A DNA stretch of 64,000 nt from Cytospora piceicola (GCA_023375675.1 JALQBC010000005.1:434001-498000); one strand, 5' to 3'. Counted from the first letter of the stretch, positions 44,485 through 56,279 are shown. Numbers and translations are program-made. The notes: generated by a model from the sequence alone, not told the origin.

Positions 44485-45299
44485 GCTATTCCTTACCGTA
44501 GCACCGACCCTCCACTCTACCTAAGTGATTACCTAGGTAGGTGGTTAGACACCTAAATGCGGCATACGTACGGGGGTGCTGCACTGCATTCTTTAGCGAG
44601 GAGCCGTGCAACAGGGAGAACCGCCGAGTAACACGTGTAAGACTAGATGCTCAGAGAATGACTACTGTGTGTCATCAACTTGTCCAGAAAACTTCCCGGT
44701 CGAATCTTTCTATCCCAGAATTACCTAGGCATACTGCAATACATACCTAAGTACAGTATGGTTTGGGGATCCTTGAAACCCCCGGCGCATGGTCCCTTGC
44801 TCCCGCTCCGGCTCCGGATTTAGGACCGGTCCTATTTAATGGATACTGTGGTATGACTGGCCACTGAAGGCTGTGCTGGCCTCCGAGTGTTCCCACAGCT
44901 AAACACTATCAGACTACTATCAGACGATCCTTGACTGGAGGGGCATTTTATACCGGCTTCGACCTGTGCCTACACCGTAAGATAGTACCAAATGCATGGG
45001 TAAGGATCCGTGGGTAAAAAGGGATTTGTCCTTGTCTTCTCTTAGCCCAAGGAAAAGGGGAAAGACCACGACTTGCCTACTTAGTGTACGGATTTGTTCG
45101 CTGGGGCCACTACTACTGTGGGCCGAGACTTGGCTGTCAGACTTGTCGTCCACGGCTTAACTACCGGCCTGCCTGCACTTCAGACCACCGTGACCACCTC
45201 CGGAGCCGCAAGCAGATCTTGAAAGGAGTGTTCCGTACTTACTTACTTACATCCATCATATTTTACTTTTACTTCTGTCCACAAGTTCTTCCTATCCTA

Positions 45300-45374
45300 T
45301 ACACACACATACGCACAGGCACAGGCACACGCACAGGCACACGCACACGCACAGGCACAGGCACACGCACACAT
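45300..45374. repeat. CACAGG/CACACG hexamer microsatellite
   Basis: About twelve hexamer-like units alternating between CACAGG and CACACG, upstream of the RING-finger gene. The unit is purine/pyrimidine alternating and is outside coding DNA. Confidence 0.8.
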
Positions 45375-45447
45375 TCACTTACTTACCTATGGTATTTTGG
45401 GCTCTTCATCCTGGGCTGCTTCTGATCAACATTCACTGTGCCGCCCA

Positions 45448-47495
45448 ATGTCATCGCTAGTATCCGACTTCATCATCAACCCCGTTGCTCGGACTGTTCG
45501 CCGACTCTCTTCGAGCCCATTTTCCGCGGGGCCAGCTTCACCCGAGCCCCCGCGTCCCTTCTCACACGACTACGCTGCAGTGGGACATGGCCACGCCATT
45601 GCCGAATGCGATGCAAGCCCGATACCTTTTCCCAGTCTCAGGAGATTTGCCCGGAGTCCCGACATAGCCCTCGGTGCTCGATCCCCGCCTCTTATGATCC
45701 CACAACGGAGGGCCGCCACCGCTCCCCTCGAGCTCGACCCCTCACACCCTTCGACGGCCCCTTCAGCCGTGCCACTACTAGCCGAGATGGAGCGTCACGA
45801 ACATCACGAACGTCACGAGGTCTCCGATATCGAAACCACCGTTGCAGGACGAGCCGTCCCCGAACCACATGGCGCCACCGACGATGACATACAGGCAGCG
45901 CAAAAGAGGGCAAATTGTTTGCCTGCGGATGACGGGATGAAGCAGTTGCGGCAGCGCATTCTTAGCATACAGTCCAGCAGCATTCCTCACGACCAGAAAA
46001 GATATCTTATGCAGCAGCTCCTCACCGAAAGCTACGCCAATGCGAAGCGCGCAAAGACCGTAGCCGAAGGGAAGATGCAAACTCCCCTACAACAGCCTGG
46101 ATATCCTGAGAATCCTGAGAGTCCTGAGTCTCCCTCGGCTTCGACCTCGAGAGAGATCGGCTTCGGGGTGACGGCGCTGGAGACTATCAAATCCTGGACT
46201 GGACTGGACGGGAAGGCCGCGATTAACGTGTCAGAGGAAGACCGCCTCCCAACATACGTACCGTTGTCAGCCACTGTCATGGAAAACGACGACGAAGAAG
46301 ATCCCGACGACGTGGACACTGCGGAAGGGGCTGCTCTCGTGCTGGGGTGCGACCATTATAGGCGAAATGTCAAGATGCAATGCGTAACCTGCGAGAAGTG
46401 GTATACCTGCCGACTATGTCACGACGAAGTAGAAGAGCACACCCTGCCGCGAGGGCTTACCAAATACATGCTCTGCATGTTCTGCGGCCACCCGCAAAAG
46501 GTGTCCGATACCTGTGTCAATTGCAATGAGAGCGCAGCTCAATATTACTGCAATATCTGCAGGCTGTGGAGCGACGATGTAAACAAGCCCATATACCACT
46601 GCGATGATTGCGGCATCTGCCGGGTTGGACACGGCCTGGACAAGGACTTCTTTCACTGCAAGGTAGGTACATCCCTCCTGCATCACGACTACAGGGGCTA
46701 ACTTCGCAGACCTGCCGCGCATGCATTTCTATAACTCAAACCAACGACCACAAGTGCATTGAACGGGCAACAGACGCCGATTGTCCCATCTGTGGCGAGA
46801 ACATGTTTGCATCACAAAAGACCGTCATTTTCATGGAGTGTGGCCACTCAATCCATCGGGCGTGCTTCAACCAATACATGGCCTCCTCCTACAAGTGTCC
46901 AATATGCAGCAAGAGTATAGTCAACATGGAGGCATTGTTCACTAACCTAGCCAACCACATACAAGAACAACCTATGCCGGAGGAGTTCCGGAACGTAAGG
47001 TCTGTCATCTCCTGCAACGACTGTTCCGCAAAAAGCTCTACACCGTTCCACTTCCTGGGACTGCGGTGTCAAATATGCAAGTCCTTCAACACAGCCGAGC
47101 TCGACCGGTCTCCGATGCCAGGCGACGCAACGATGAGTGAATGTGCACCGGGCCACGAGACCCACGCGCCGGCAACTCCTGCAAACCAGGCCCATCCGCA
47201 GAGTCCGCCACAGAGTCAAGGAGGATCTGCACTATTCCCTCCAAGTCCACACTCACAAGCACCATATAGCCTGGGCCGAGATGTTGCGAGCTCAACCGGA
47301 AACCACCAATATGCAGAACCGGAACTAGAGTTCCCGATTGATGAAGACGAAGATCCCCATTTCTGGGGAGGCGTACTACGGAGCGGGCCTGAGAGCGATG
47401 ACGAAGACGAATATGAGGATGACACAGACGAATCTGAAAACTACGAGGAAGACGATGACGACGATGAAGACATAATACTGGTCGGCCATAGGTGA
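45448..47495 (+). CDS. CHY/CTCHY/RING zinc-finger E3 ubiquitin ligase (RCHY1/Pirh2-like)
   Basis: A 666-residue protein in two exons, 45448-46662 and 46710-47495, with a 47-nt intron. After about 290 low-complexity residues comes a CHY zinc finger (GCDHYRRNVKMQC, then CxxC and HxxxxH pairs, residues about 298-365). Next are a CTCHY finger (YYCNICRLW, YHCDDCGICR, HCKTCRACIS, about 369-420, spanning the intron), a RING-H2 finger (CPICGENMF to CPICSKS, about 428-470) and a zinc-ribbon (CNDCSAKS, RCQICKS). This order matches RCHY1/Pirh2-type ligases, which join ubiquitin to substrates through the RING. The C-terminus is strongly acidic (Asp/Glu runs after about residue 620). The ATG at 45448 is the first in frame. 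The intron is short but its removal joins the CTCHY cysteines in frame. Confidence 0.92.
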
Positions 47496-48008
47496 ACAGC
47501 CCTGGGGACCTTGTATAAAAGGGCTCGAGGATTCGCATTGCTGTTGGTGTGTTTGTTTTACGGAAACGGCGTTTGGGATACCTGGTATCGAAAGAGCGAT
47601 TTGGCAGTGGCACAGGATAAGGGGTTGGTTTAGCATGCGTTACAAGGGGTGGCAAAACTCCGCTGGGAAATAAAACGGCGTCTCTGGGTAGGACTTTGGT
47701 AGATTGAGCGTTTGGGGTGAGGATGAGCATGCTTTTCTGGGTAAACATGTCAGACTTACATACTATTCCTGCAGAGGTAGTGACAATAGCAATTAAACAA
47801 GCCCCTAAACTCAATGTCCCCAAGCCATGTCCCTCCTTAGGTCTCATTCATGGATGGCAACATTAATGACTGTAAAACCGCAATGAACCCGTGGAAAATG
47901 TGCATTAGTTTCCCTGTAAAAAGACGCCTATAACGCCACCATTCCCCCAGACTCCTAAAACGCGTGCGACTTTGATGATATCAGCCGTCCGGCCCAAAAG
48001 ACCAGCCC
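47496..48008. other. Intergenic between convergent RING and MZT1 genes
   Basis: A 513-base 3'-to-3' spacer with no recognised gene. Confidence 0.5.
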
Positions 48009-48439
48009 TCATTTCTGCTGCTTGCGCGTCTCAAGTTCGACCTTGGCCTCCTGAGCGCCCTTCCGGAGCTCCTTTATGGTGGTCTGTGGTTGTGGCATGT
48101 GATGAGCCGAAAGAACAAGGAGGCATTCAATGGGGGTGCTTGAAGTGGCGCGCTCGCGCTCAAGCAAAAAACTTACAGCAAGTGCTTCCGGGTTGATGCC
48201 CCTTTCGATCAGCGACGTGCATATCGAGATCTCTCGTCGGTCGAGGTGGCAGTTCTGTGGTGTTTTTTTGCGTGTCAGACGCGTTGATTCCCCTACCGGC
48301 TCTTGACTCTCAAGACGGTGCGGTGTGTCTGCGAGGCTTCTTTTCGATGGCTGCTTACCAGGATTTGTGAGATGTCCCAAAGGATATCTACAGCAGCCTG
48401 CGCGGAAGCCTGTTTGTTCTCTTCTTGTGGTGGAGGCAT
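48009..48439 (-). CDS. MZT1: Mitotic-spindle organizing protein 1 (MOZART1 homologue)
   Basis: A 77-residue protein split over three tiny exons: 48439-48359, 48254-48177 and 48083-48009. It begins MPPPQEE, and the conserved core is built across exons: LWDISQIL, then LDRREISICTSLIERGINPEALA, then TTIKELRKG. This is the MZT1 helical domain, which binds the gamma-tubulin complex N-termini and recruits it to microtubule-organising centres at spindle pole bodies. All junctions are phase 0 with GTAAG donors. Fungal family members are 64-85 residues long, so the length fits. Each exon is under 30 codons and the gene is easily missed by frame-based calling. It lies head-to-tail with SPC25, another mitotic gene, about 490 bases away. 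Confidence 0.92.
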
Positions 48440-48931
48440 CTTTGGGGGACCCTTGAGTTTGAATTGGGTTCTGTTGTGTTGTGTCGTGGGTGAAGGTCCG
48501 CTCCAAAGTGAGCGTGAGCGATGGTTGTTGAAGAACTGGCGGGGCGGTTCGGGTTTATGCGACTAGGCCATGTGCCTTCCCGCCCATGCATTGCAGCACA
48601 AGAGCTTGGTGTTGAATCAAAACACACAGGATCAATTTGTACGGCTAAGAGTACGTTCTTTGGTTTAATATTCGTTGGCATCGTTTATACTCGTAAGTCA
48701 CTGAACTGAGCGGACCGTAGTCCCTCGCTTATCTACTTGGTACCCAGGAGCTCAGGGCATCACAATCTATCTGGTATACCTCCAGACACGATGATACTGG
48801 CCTTTGCAGGCGACACTCACGGAGAAGTTCCATATGCCCTAGGTTTGACTTTTCTTGTCACGCCACCAAGGCTGACCTGCATGCCTGAACCACAGCCCGG
48901 GTGACCGTAGACATACATTCCGGCCCGTCTC
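48440..48931. other. Spacer between SPC25 and MZT1
   Basis: A 492-base spacer between two leftward genes; it should hold the SPC25 3' end and the MZT1 promoter. Nothing else is recognised. Confidence 0.5.
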
Positions 48932-49793
48932 TCAGCTCTTGAATGCCTCCACAAACAGCTCCCTCATTCCCTTCAACAACACCGCCAACTCCCTGGTCTC
49001 ATTCGTCCTCTCCAGCACCCTCTCGATCTTCTCCTTGTCCAGCCTCGGCCTACAGTGCCTCACCTCGTAGTCCCTCGACGACGTGCTCAGCTCAAACCAC
49101 GCCTCGCGCTCCCAGTCCTTCTCGTCGATGTGCGTAAACACGAACTTGAGCCGGTCGTCCTGCCCCGCGCCCTCGAGCTTGAGGCACAGGTTCGTGATCC
49201 AGAAGTCCAGCTCCGGCACGTTGAACCTCGCCTGCGCCTCCTGCTGCGCCTGGTGCTTGCGCTGCGCGGCCAGCCGCGCGTCGATCTCCTTCTGCGTCTC
49301 CTCGATCTGCTTCTGCAGCGAGTCGCGCAGCGCCAGCTGCTTGTCGCGCTGCGAGCTCAGCGACGTGATGGCGGCCTTCATCTCGCGCGTCTCGGCCGCC
49401 TCCTTGGCGATGCTGTTCTGGTGCGTGTTGGTCTTCATCTGCAGGATGTCGATGTCCTTCTTCTTCATCCTCGAGTCCTCTGTACAGCACAAAGACAACA
49501 AAGTCGTTAGCTTCCGCTTCTTTGCGCGATCCACCCCGCGTGAGGGTGGATGGGCAGATATGTAAATGATGCGCACCTTGTAGCTCCGTAACGTTCATCA
49601 CGAACTGGTTCTTCTCCTCGAGAACGCGCTTGCGCCCTTGCTCGATAAAGGCATCGAATTTCGCCGTAAACTTGGCCATGCGATCGCGCAGCTCGTCGAA
49701 GCCGAAATTGATGCTCGGGAGGCTGTCCGCCACAGAGGGCGCGGCCATTGTTTGCCGGCCCTGTGAAATTCTGGGCTCGAACGCCGTCGACAT
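48932..49793 (-). CDS. SPC25: Kinetochore protein SPC25 (NDC80 complex)
   Basis: A 254-residue subunit of the NDC80 complex, which ties kinetochores to spindle microtubules. Exons are 49793-49577 and 49479-48932, with a 97-nt intron that keeps the frame (the Glu codon of EDSRM is made across the junction). The N-terminal half is helical and charged, with a long coiled coil (about residues 60-165: KRVLEEKNQF, then QKQIEETQKEIDARL). The C-terminal globular RWD-like domain contains FNVPELDFWITNL and FVFTHIDEKDWERE, typical of fungal SPC25. An internal Met 15 residues later (MAAPSVAD) could also be the start. It partners SPC24 and docks on MIS12 and CNN1. Confidence 0.92.
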
Positions 49794-50297
49794 GTTGGAA
49801 TTTTTATTGATCCGGGAGCTTTCGGGAGGTCGGCCTGGTCGGTCTGTGGTGGCGCGATGGTGAGAGTTGGGGATTTGTTGTTGGCGTTTGGGTGCTTGCA
49901 GCAGAAAGTTCGCGACACCAACTGAATGCTCACCAAGGGTTAGGCGCTATCGGTTGCTGGTCGCCGCAGCAACCACCGACTATGCCTGTGAAAATTGCTT
50001 ACTAAGCATCATCCGGCCGCTCTACTGTACAGTACGTGCCGCTGCAGCTCACCTTGACTCGAAGTGGGCCTGCCAGTCTCACCTCAATAATCCCTTACTT
50101 TTTTTGCCTTTGGTATGAAATTTTGTTTGCTCTTATTGACCTGGGTCCAGATACGGCCACCGACATTTCGGAGCACGCCCTTTTTTACAACCTTTTGCTT
50201 TTAGTTCTAATCCCAGGCAACTGCTGCAAAACTTAAGCAATCGCTATGCCTGCCTCACATCGGCATTTGATAAACAACGTTGGAACCGACAAACCAT
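49794..50297. promoter_or_regulatory. Divergent promoter of SPC25 and the RRN6-like gene
   Basis: A 504-base spacer between divergent genes; no specific sites assigned and no coding sequence recognised. Confidence 0.45.
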
Positions 50298-53200
50298 ATG
50301 GCTGAGCCACAGGGCGACGGCCCTCGTGGCCATCGTAACAAGAAATCTCATACCATTGCAATTCATCGCATCAACGACTTCCTGCTGGGTCATGTAGGGC
50401 AGATCTCCTATAAAAATGTGGAAGACGAGGACGTAGACATTGGATCCCTAGGCTTCAGCCGGATATTTGAACAGCGTGAGTGACTGGCCTGGCTTTGCTC
50501 TCATTCTTACCAATATACTTATTCTACTCCTAGGACCGTCATTACACCAAGTCCTGCCGTTTGAGGAGTGGTGTCCTCCGACGAGGTCCGGTCTGCCCGC
50601 CCCGCCGTCTCGCACTTTTCAGCACACGAAGTCTCAGAAGTATTGGCTACTGAAAACGCATCCGGATGCATACCTGGGCAATTTGGATGTGCCAAAACTT
50701 TTATCGGAGCAGGTGCGGGCTGCTCGGGACTACGATTCTGGAGAGGAAAATCAGACCGCGTCAGTTCTCGCTATCGGAGAGATCACTGACTTAAGGAATG
50801 CCTCGCATTCTGGATCATGGCCAGTAGTGGCTACAGCAGCCGGTGAGGCTGCTCACGTACTTCGAATATCTGCCATGGGCTTAGAAAACTGGACCTGCGG
50901 GAAGAACTCATTAGCAGTCGGCTGTAAATCAGCGTCTGGCCCGGTAGCAACCGGTGGGACACAGCTAAATTTCCAAGGTCTTTGGTGCAGTGATGGCACC
51001 GCGATATCGAAGATCAAATTCGCCACGAAACTCAAACAGCGTGATCCCTTTCGATGGCTGGTCGTTCAGAAACGATCATCAACCACCATTTTGGAGCCAG
51101 AAATCAGAGCGAAGCCTGTCATGAACACGGCCTCCATGCGTAGCTTCGATGTTGGAGGTGAGGAGCACATTGCGGTGAATCCCATTGTCACTTTGGACAC
51201 GAGCGCTACTGGAGGAGACACCCACTGCGACTTTTCGATCAATCTTGGCTTGGACGAGGATGCGCCGCAGATTGCCATCGTAGACAGGTCCGGGAACTGG
51301 TCAGTCTGGTACATCGAGCGCGAACGGCACGGAAGCACAAGGACGACGAAAGCGGTACTTAAGCACAAGGGAATTTGGGACTTGCCTCCATCCTCTGGCT
51401 TGACGAACGAGACAGGATTCTCAGAGGAGAGGTTCCGAATCAATTGGGCCGCCAAACCAAGGAAATCCGACGACTGGGAGCGTGACAGTAACCCGTCGGA
51501 AGATCTCCGCGTTGCGTCCAGCACTCTCCATACTGCCTACCTTGCTGGTCTCGACACAACTCAGCCGCGGTTTGAAAGGATGCTAATCAGTAACAATACG
51601 TATCTCCAAGTCTTGGATGCGGATACTGGCTCCTCTCTGGCTTGGCTTAATTTCTTCAGACGTGATGGCACAGATATGCTGCTTGACGCTCACGTATTCC
51701 CAGGTTCTCCAACTCATACCTTCGTGCTCACTACGGGGAAGTTGCACTTACTACATATAAGCGATGCGGAACACCAGGAGGCAAACCGCCTTGATGTGTT
51801 GGTATCATGCCCACACTTCTTAAGCCACGGCAAGGAAGCCTTGAAAATGTCAGTAACAAGACTACAAGCTTCCCATGACCGGGCATCTTCCCTTGTGTTG
51901 CTTTACTCTGCGAAAAGCTCTCGGGTGATGGTCTTTTACTTCACGGTCTCGTTCCAGGATGGCAACACGGACTTCCATCAACAGGTGGTACAATTTCCAG
52001 CACTAGAAGCCTCAAAACCTGGGGTTTTGCAAGGAATCGAGTGCCTATCAGCAGTGCCTCTTCAGCTTTTTCCGTTGAGAAAGCGTGGTCGCTCTAATAT
52101 TGAGGCCAACGAATACCACAAGCGCAGTGAAGTTCAACTCTATCAAGTCTTCCGGCTGGCCGCGGACCTGAGTTTGAGTTCCTCAATCATCGCGATCACC
52201 TCCGAAGGTGTTGAGAAAGTGACTCGACCGGTCAAATCGGCGGTGTATAATGGTTGGGACGGAGCTAGACGGTCAATGTTCCTCAGGCGGAAACTGCTTC
52301 GGGAGGGTGAGAACGCTTTTATCGTTCCTGATGATGTGGGAGAAGACAAGCAACTCAGTGTGGTCCTCCCTCAGGAAAATGTGGTCAACCATGACACACT
52401 TCAATTAAGGTACTATCTGGTCAAACTGGTTGAGGAGATCAACCGTGGGTTCTTCGGACCACTTGGCGCAGAGTCAAGCACTGTTGACCCCTTTGGTCCC
52501 ATTCGAGAGGTTTTGGAAAGCCGAGAGTCAGACGACCATGTCGCTTTGAAGCCACTGTTTCGCTTTTCCCAGTCCTGGCAACCTCTAGACCTCGCAGAGG
52601 TGGTGCCCCATTGGGACGCACAACTGAGGCAACTTGAGAAAACCACCAGTATCCGGTTCTTTGAGTGCAATAAGTATGGTCCAAAACTCAACGCTATGGA
52701 GTTCTTCGAGATGTTCTCCGTCAATTGGTCTGCCCGACTACCAGCAGAATCGCTCAAGGCGATGCAATGGAGGTACATGGAGTTGGCGCTTGAGAAGATG
52801 GCGGCCGAGGCGTACTTGTCCGGGAAAGGTGTCTACATGGTTCCTCCCTCAACCATTGAACTTTCTCTGAAGTCTAGCCCAGTAGAGGAAGACAGGCGGG
52901 TCACAATCAAGGGGGAGCTCGAGGAGTTGCCTCTCTCTCAACCAAGGTCGGACGCCGCGCTACCGACACCCTCAGCTACGCCCTTCTCCTCTCGAGCTAC
53001 ATCAGAAGCCGTCGGCGAAAGCCAGCAAAGCCAGCAAAGCCAAGACGACGAAGAGCCAGAAGAAGATCCGGCAATAACCCGACTTCGCATGTATCTCCCG
53101 TCCATCAAATTTACACCCCCACCAAGACGAGGACAGAGCCGAGTCATAGCACTCTGGCCGGAGCAGAGGGGCAGTGATCCCGCTGAATACAGGTATTCGC

Positions 53201-53619
53201 CTACAGGCAAACCAGACGCGGAGTCGGAGGCGGCCAAGCGACGACGGGAGCGGGACGAAGAGCGCAGACGGAGAAAGGCGGAGAGGAGGGCGCAGATAGG
53301 CATCAAGATGGAAAGGTCTGGCGAGTCGTTCAGTCAACCGTTCATGCCCAGCTTTTTTCGCTCCAGCCCGCCGCCTCAGACCTTTGCGAGCAGCCAGGCC
53401 CCGGCTCCGAGCTTTGGGTTCGAAAGCCAGCAAAGCCAAGGACAAAGTCAAGGGCAGAGCCAGGGTCAGAGCCAGAGCCAGGGCTTCGGATTCTCCCAGA
53501 CAATGTCCCAACCGCTTCCGGGTGAGTTTGGGACCAGAAAGTCTAAGAAGGGGAAGTCAAAGGCCAAGGTAAAGCCGAAGCCGAAGATTGGCTTTAGAAA
53601 TTCTATAAAGCTTGGGTAA
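50298..53619 (+). CDS. RRN6-like RNA polymerase I initiation factor
   Basis: A protein of about 1087 residues in two exons, 50298-50475 and 50534-53619, with a 58-nt intron. The N-terminal two-thirds have no membrane segment and show strand-rich repeats consistent with a beta-propeller; the start LLGHVGQISY and LPFEEW region resembles fungal RRN6-like proteins. RRN6 is part of the core factor that recruits Pol I to rDNA promoters in the nucleolus. The C-terminal 200 residues are disordered: an acidic patch, a basic ERDEERRRRKAERR stretch, a Gln/Ser repeat (53424-53500) and a final lysine-rich KKGKSKAKVKPKPK segment, also usual in this family. The family call rests on overall pattern rather than a short diagnostic motif, so it is less certain than neighbouring calls. 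Confidence 0.7.
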
Positions 53620-54036
53620 AGTTCTGGATATTTTCTTGTTTTCATAGTTGCCCTGGTGGTCGCCTGCACTTGAGTACCAAAGAGCATGAGTGATGACCTG
53701 GCAGATTGAATTTGGCTGGCTGGTTTGCAAGAAAGCTGGTGTTTAGTGGATGAACCCTCCGAATTATGGTGTGCAACGGCCAATATCACTTGTAGAAAAA
53801 TAAAAGGCTGTACTGAATGAAGCATAGTTGAAGTCTTTTGAAATGATCAGTTTGTGAAATATCCGTCTGAAGTCTGTGGAATTTGTTGTCGATGTTGGTG
53901 GTATCTTCAAGTGGCAATCCCAAGGAAATCACAACTTCTAACTGGCACAAATCGACACCTGGAGAACCGTTCTCTCATAAGCTTCTACCTCTCTGTCCAC
54001 CCATTCAACTTTCAACGGCAACAAACTCACGCAAAT
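53620..54036. other. Spacer between RRN6-like and PITH genes
   Basis: A 417-base spacer between two rightward genes, probably holding the promoter of the PITH gene. No further feature seen. Confidence 0.5.
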
Positions 54037-54794
54037 ATGTCTCACTGTCACGATGAGCATGAGCATCACCACCATGGTGATGAGCATGACCACTCCGACG
54101 ACATAACCCCTGCGGTTCAATTCTCACTCTACCCGCACATCGACTTTGACAACATTGTGACCCTCAACGAGAGCTCCCACGGCTCGGGGAAAGGCATAAC
54201 GAAGAAGACATGGGCCGAGCGACTCAGCGAAGAGCCTGAGCTGGCCAGCGATGCGGACGAGCAGCTCATCATCAACGTTCCGTAAGCATTTCAATCATCC
54301 AACTTGCTGCCATCTCAACGTTCCCAACTCTTCACACACGAGTAGTCAACCCTAACCCTACAACGGCCAGGTTCACCGGCCAGGTCAAACTGCACGCCAT
54401 CCTGATCCGCACCTCGCAGTCCGCCAGCGCGCCCAGGACCCTCAAGGTCTTCCAGAACAAGGAGGACGTCGACTTCGAGGCGGCCGAGGACCTGCCCGCG
54501 GAGCAGGAGTTCGAGCTGTCGCAGACCTCTGAGGTCCAGGAGCTGGCCGTGAAGCGCGCCAAGTTCGGTAAGGTCCAGCGGCTGGCCCTGTTCTTCCCGG
54601 ACAACTTCGGGGACGGGGACGAGGACGTCACGAGGGTCAGCTACCTGGGCTTCAGGGGCGAGTGGATGCAGCTCGGCCGGGCGCCCGCGAACATCATCTA
54701 CGAGGCCGCCGCGAACCCCGGGGACCACAAGCTCAAGGGGACGAATGTGAACCAGATGGGGAGTGGGATCGGTGGTCGTGGGCCGGGCCAGTAG
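54037..54794 (+). CDS. PITH-domain protein (PITHD1-like)
   Basis: A 222-residue protein in two exons, 54037-54281 and 54371-54794, with an 89-nt intron. The N-terminus is very rich in histidine (residues 3-20 are mostly His, Asp and Glu), a possible metal-binding tail. The PITH domain (proteasome-interacting thioredoxin domain) follows, with LYPHIDFDNI, TGQVKLHAILIRT, FGKVQRLALFFPDNFGDG and TRVSYLGFRGEW, the family signature. In thioredoxin-like TXNL1 this domain binds the 26S proteasome; stand-alone PITHD1 proteins are less well understood. Splicing joins NVP to FTGQ in frame. The intron carries a short CCCTAACCCTA sequence that is only a chance telomere-like match. Confidence 0.92.
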
Positions 54795-54962
54795 GGGGCG
54801 ACGGGTGGTGTGTCCTGAGGAAAGGGCACCGGGCAGATAGGCTTTTACGAATGGCTGAACAAGTAGGAACCGACGTTTCTCCCCAAGAGTGGTACGCTGG
54901 CTATCAAACAGACAGCATCGAACTCTGCCACCGTCCTCCTCATATCATCCGTGGGTATCTAT

Positions 54963-55929
54963 CTACATGAAATCATCCTCCCAGGTCTCATCGCGGTCTT
55001 GGTTGCTAGAGCCCGCCATGTTCTCCTCACTGAAGATGTCATCATACGCGTGTGCCTTCTGGTGTTTCAGCTCCTCCCTCTCCTTCTTTATGCGGGCCTC
55101 TTCCTTCTTCTGTAAAGTAAAGAAAACGTGTCAAGTCAGTGGTCTGATTCGATACCGGGAAGACATGTAGCGGGCTGGTAGAACGTACTCTCGCCAGCAC
55201 CGCGGCCTGGTCCTTCTTCCGCAGCTCTCTGAGCCGGTCATCCTTCTCTTGCTTCAGGTCCGGATGCTTTTCAACCTTGGTCTTGTTGAGCCTGTTGATG
55301 ATGGCGTTCTCTCGTTCCCGCACCAGAACCTTCTTCACTTTCCTGTCGTCGTGGAAGCTGACCTGCCCGACTGCCATGCTACCATCCTTCTTCAGGTTCG
55401 ACCATGGTGTGTAGATTATGGTGACATTGTCCTTCTTGTTGCCTGGGTAGAAACGCAATTCTTAGTCCAGCCCTCTCCAGGTTTGCCAACGGTGGAAATA
55501 AGCCCTACCTTCAATAGAGTTGGCCTTGGTGAGCTGCGCCAGGTCCGTGAGCAGAGGCTCGGGGATGTTATCCCAAGTTTCTCCCTCTCTCAATCGCAGA
55601 TAAATATGGGCACTGGAAAGCTTGTCTGCGTGAAACTAGACAGCCAGAGAGTCAGAATTGTGTCCATCTACAACAGTAGCACGGTTCGAAGTTCATACCC
55701 TAGAGGTTTGTGAGTACGAGGACAAAGACATGGTATATGCAGGGCAACCAGCTTACCAGACATCCTCCTCCCAGCCATGCTTGATGAGTTCCTCGTCTGT
55801 AAGTCGTTACTGTGAGTCTCTCCTCCCTTGTCTAAGCAAATCAGAGTTTCACTGACTCTCAAACTTGTCCTTGCCCACATAGACGTAGGCAGAGGGCTTG
55901 ACAATCGCCGAAGTGAAGTAGTAGACCAT
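54963..55929 (-). CDS. CCDC25-like NFACT-R (DUF814) protein with a putative 1-nt exon
   Basis: A 213-residue homologue of CCDC25/Jlp2. Exons are 55929-55857, 55796-55757, 55699 (a single G), 55635-55509, 55442-55189 and 55109-54963. The protein begins [12 protein letters not shown] with YVGKDKFE, typical of NFACT-R proteins, continues [31 protein letters not shown] and [15 protein letters not shown], and ends in a charged coiled-coil tail. Removing 55756-55636 as one intron shifts the frame at the conserved WFH motif and hits TGA soon after. Two introns of 57 and 63 nt, each with its own donor, branch site and acceptor, leave one G between them and restore it. A missing base in the sequence is the main alternative. 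CCDC25 proteins bind RNA or DNA; the fungal role is not established. Confidence 0.85.
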
Positions 55930-56279
55930 GATGGGCCCGAATTAGGAGAGAATTATTTATGAATATAATGTCGTGTAATCTGGAGAACCTTGGAAAGCAG
56001 TGCTATGTGGTGCAATACATCAGCTGGTCAAACGTTTTTTTGGTGCGTTTTGCAGTTGCTGGTTGAGTTGTAAGACCGTAAGTTACGCCTGAGCCGTATT
56101 TTATCCCAACCCCACAAATTCCTTTCCGCGACTAAAGTGGGCAGGCAAAGCCGCATGAAGCTACTGATTATTAGGGACGCCCGCGCCTCAAATTTACTGC
56201 TGGGAGACGGCAGCCTCAACCGCAACATCGACGACCTCACCTCGTCGTTGTCAAGCCCAACACACATACACAGCAACAA
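55930..56279. promoter_or_regulatory. Divergent promoter of CCDC25-like and uL3m genes
   Basis: A 350-base spacer between divergent genes; no specific site is assigned. Confidence 0.45.

Larger units (their letters stand above)
43395..45447. promoter_or_regulatory. 2-kb divergent spacer rich in TACCTAGGTA palindromes
   Basis: No conserved gene was recognised. Palindromic TACCTAGGTA copies lie at 43838-43847, 44463-44472, 44475-44484 and 44530-44539, with a near-copy at 44721. A G tract lies near 44002-44012. TTAC repeats occur at 45237-45252 and a CACAGG/CACACG repeat at 45300-45374. The region must include promoters for PMT2 (left) and the RING gene (right). Confidence 0.45.

Noticed and set aside
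45300..45374. CRISPR-like repeat array
   Set aside because: Hexamer microsatellite without spacers, in a eukaryotic genome.
54344..54363. CCCTAACCCTA as an interstitial telomere
   Set aside because: Fewer than two units, located in an intron of the PITH gene; a chance match.
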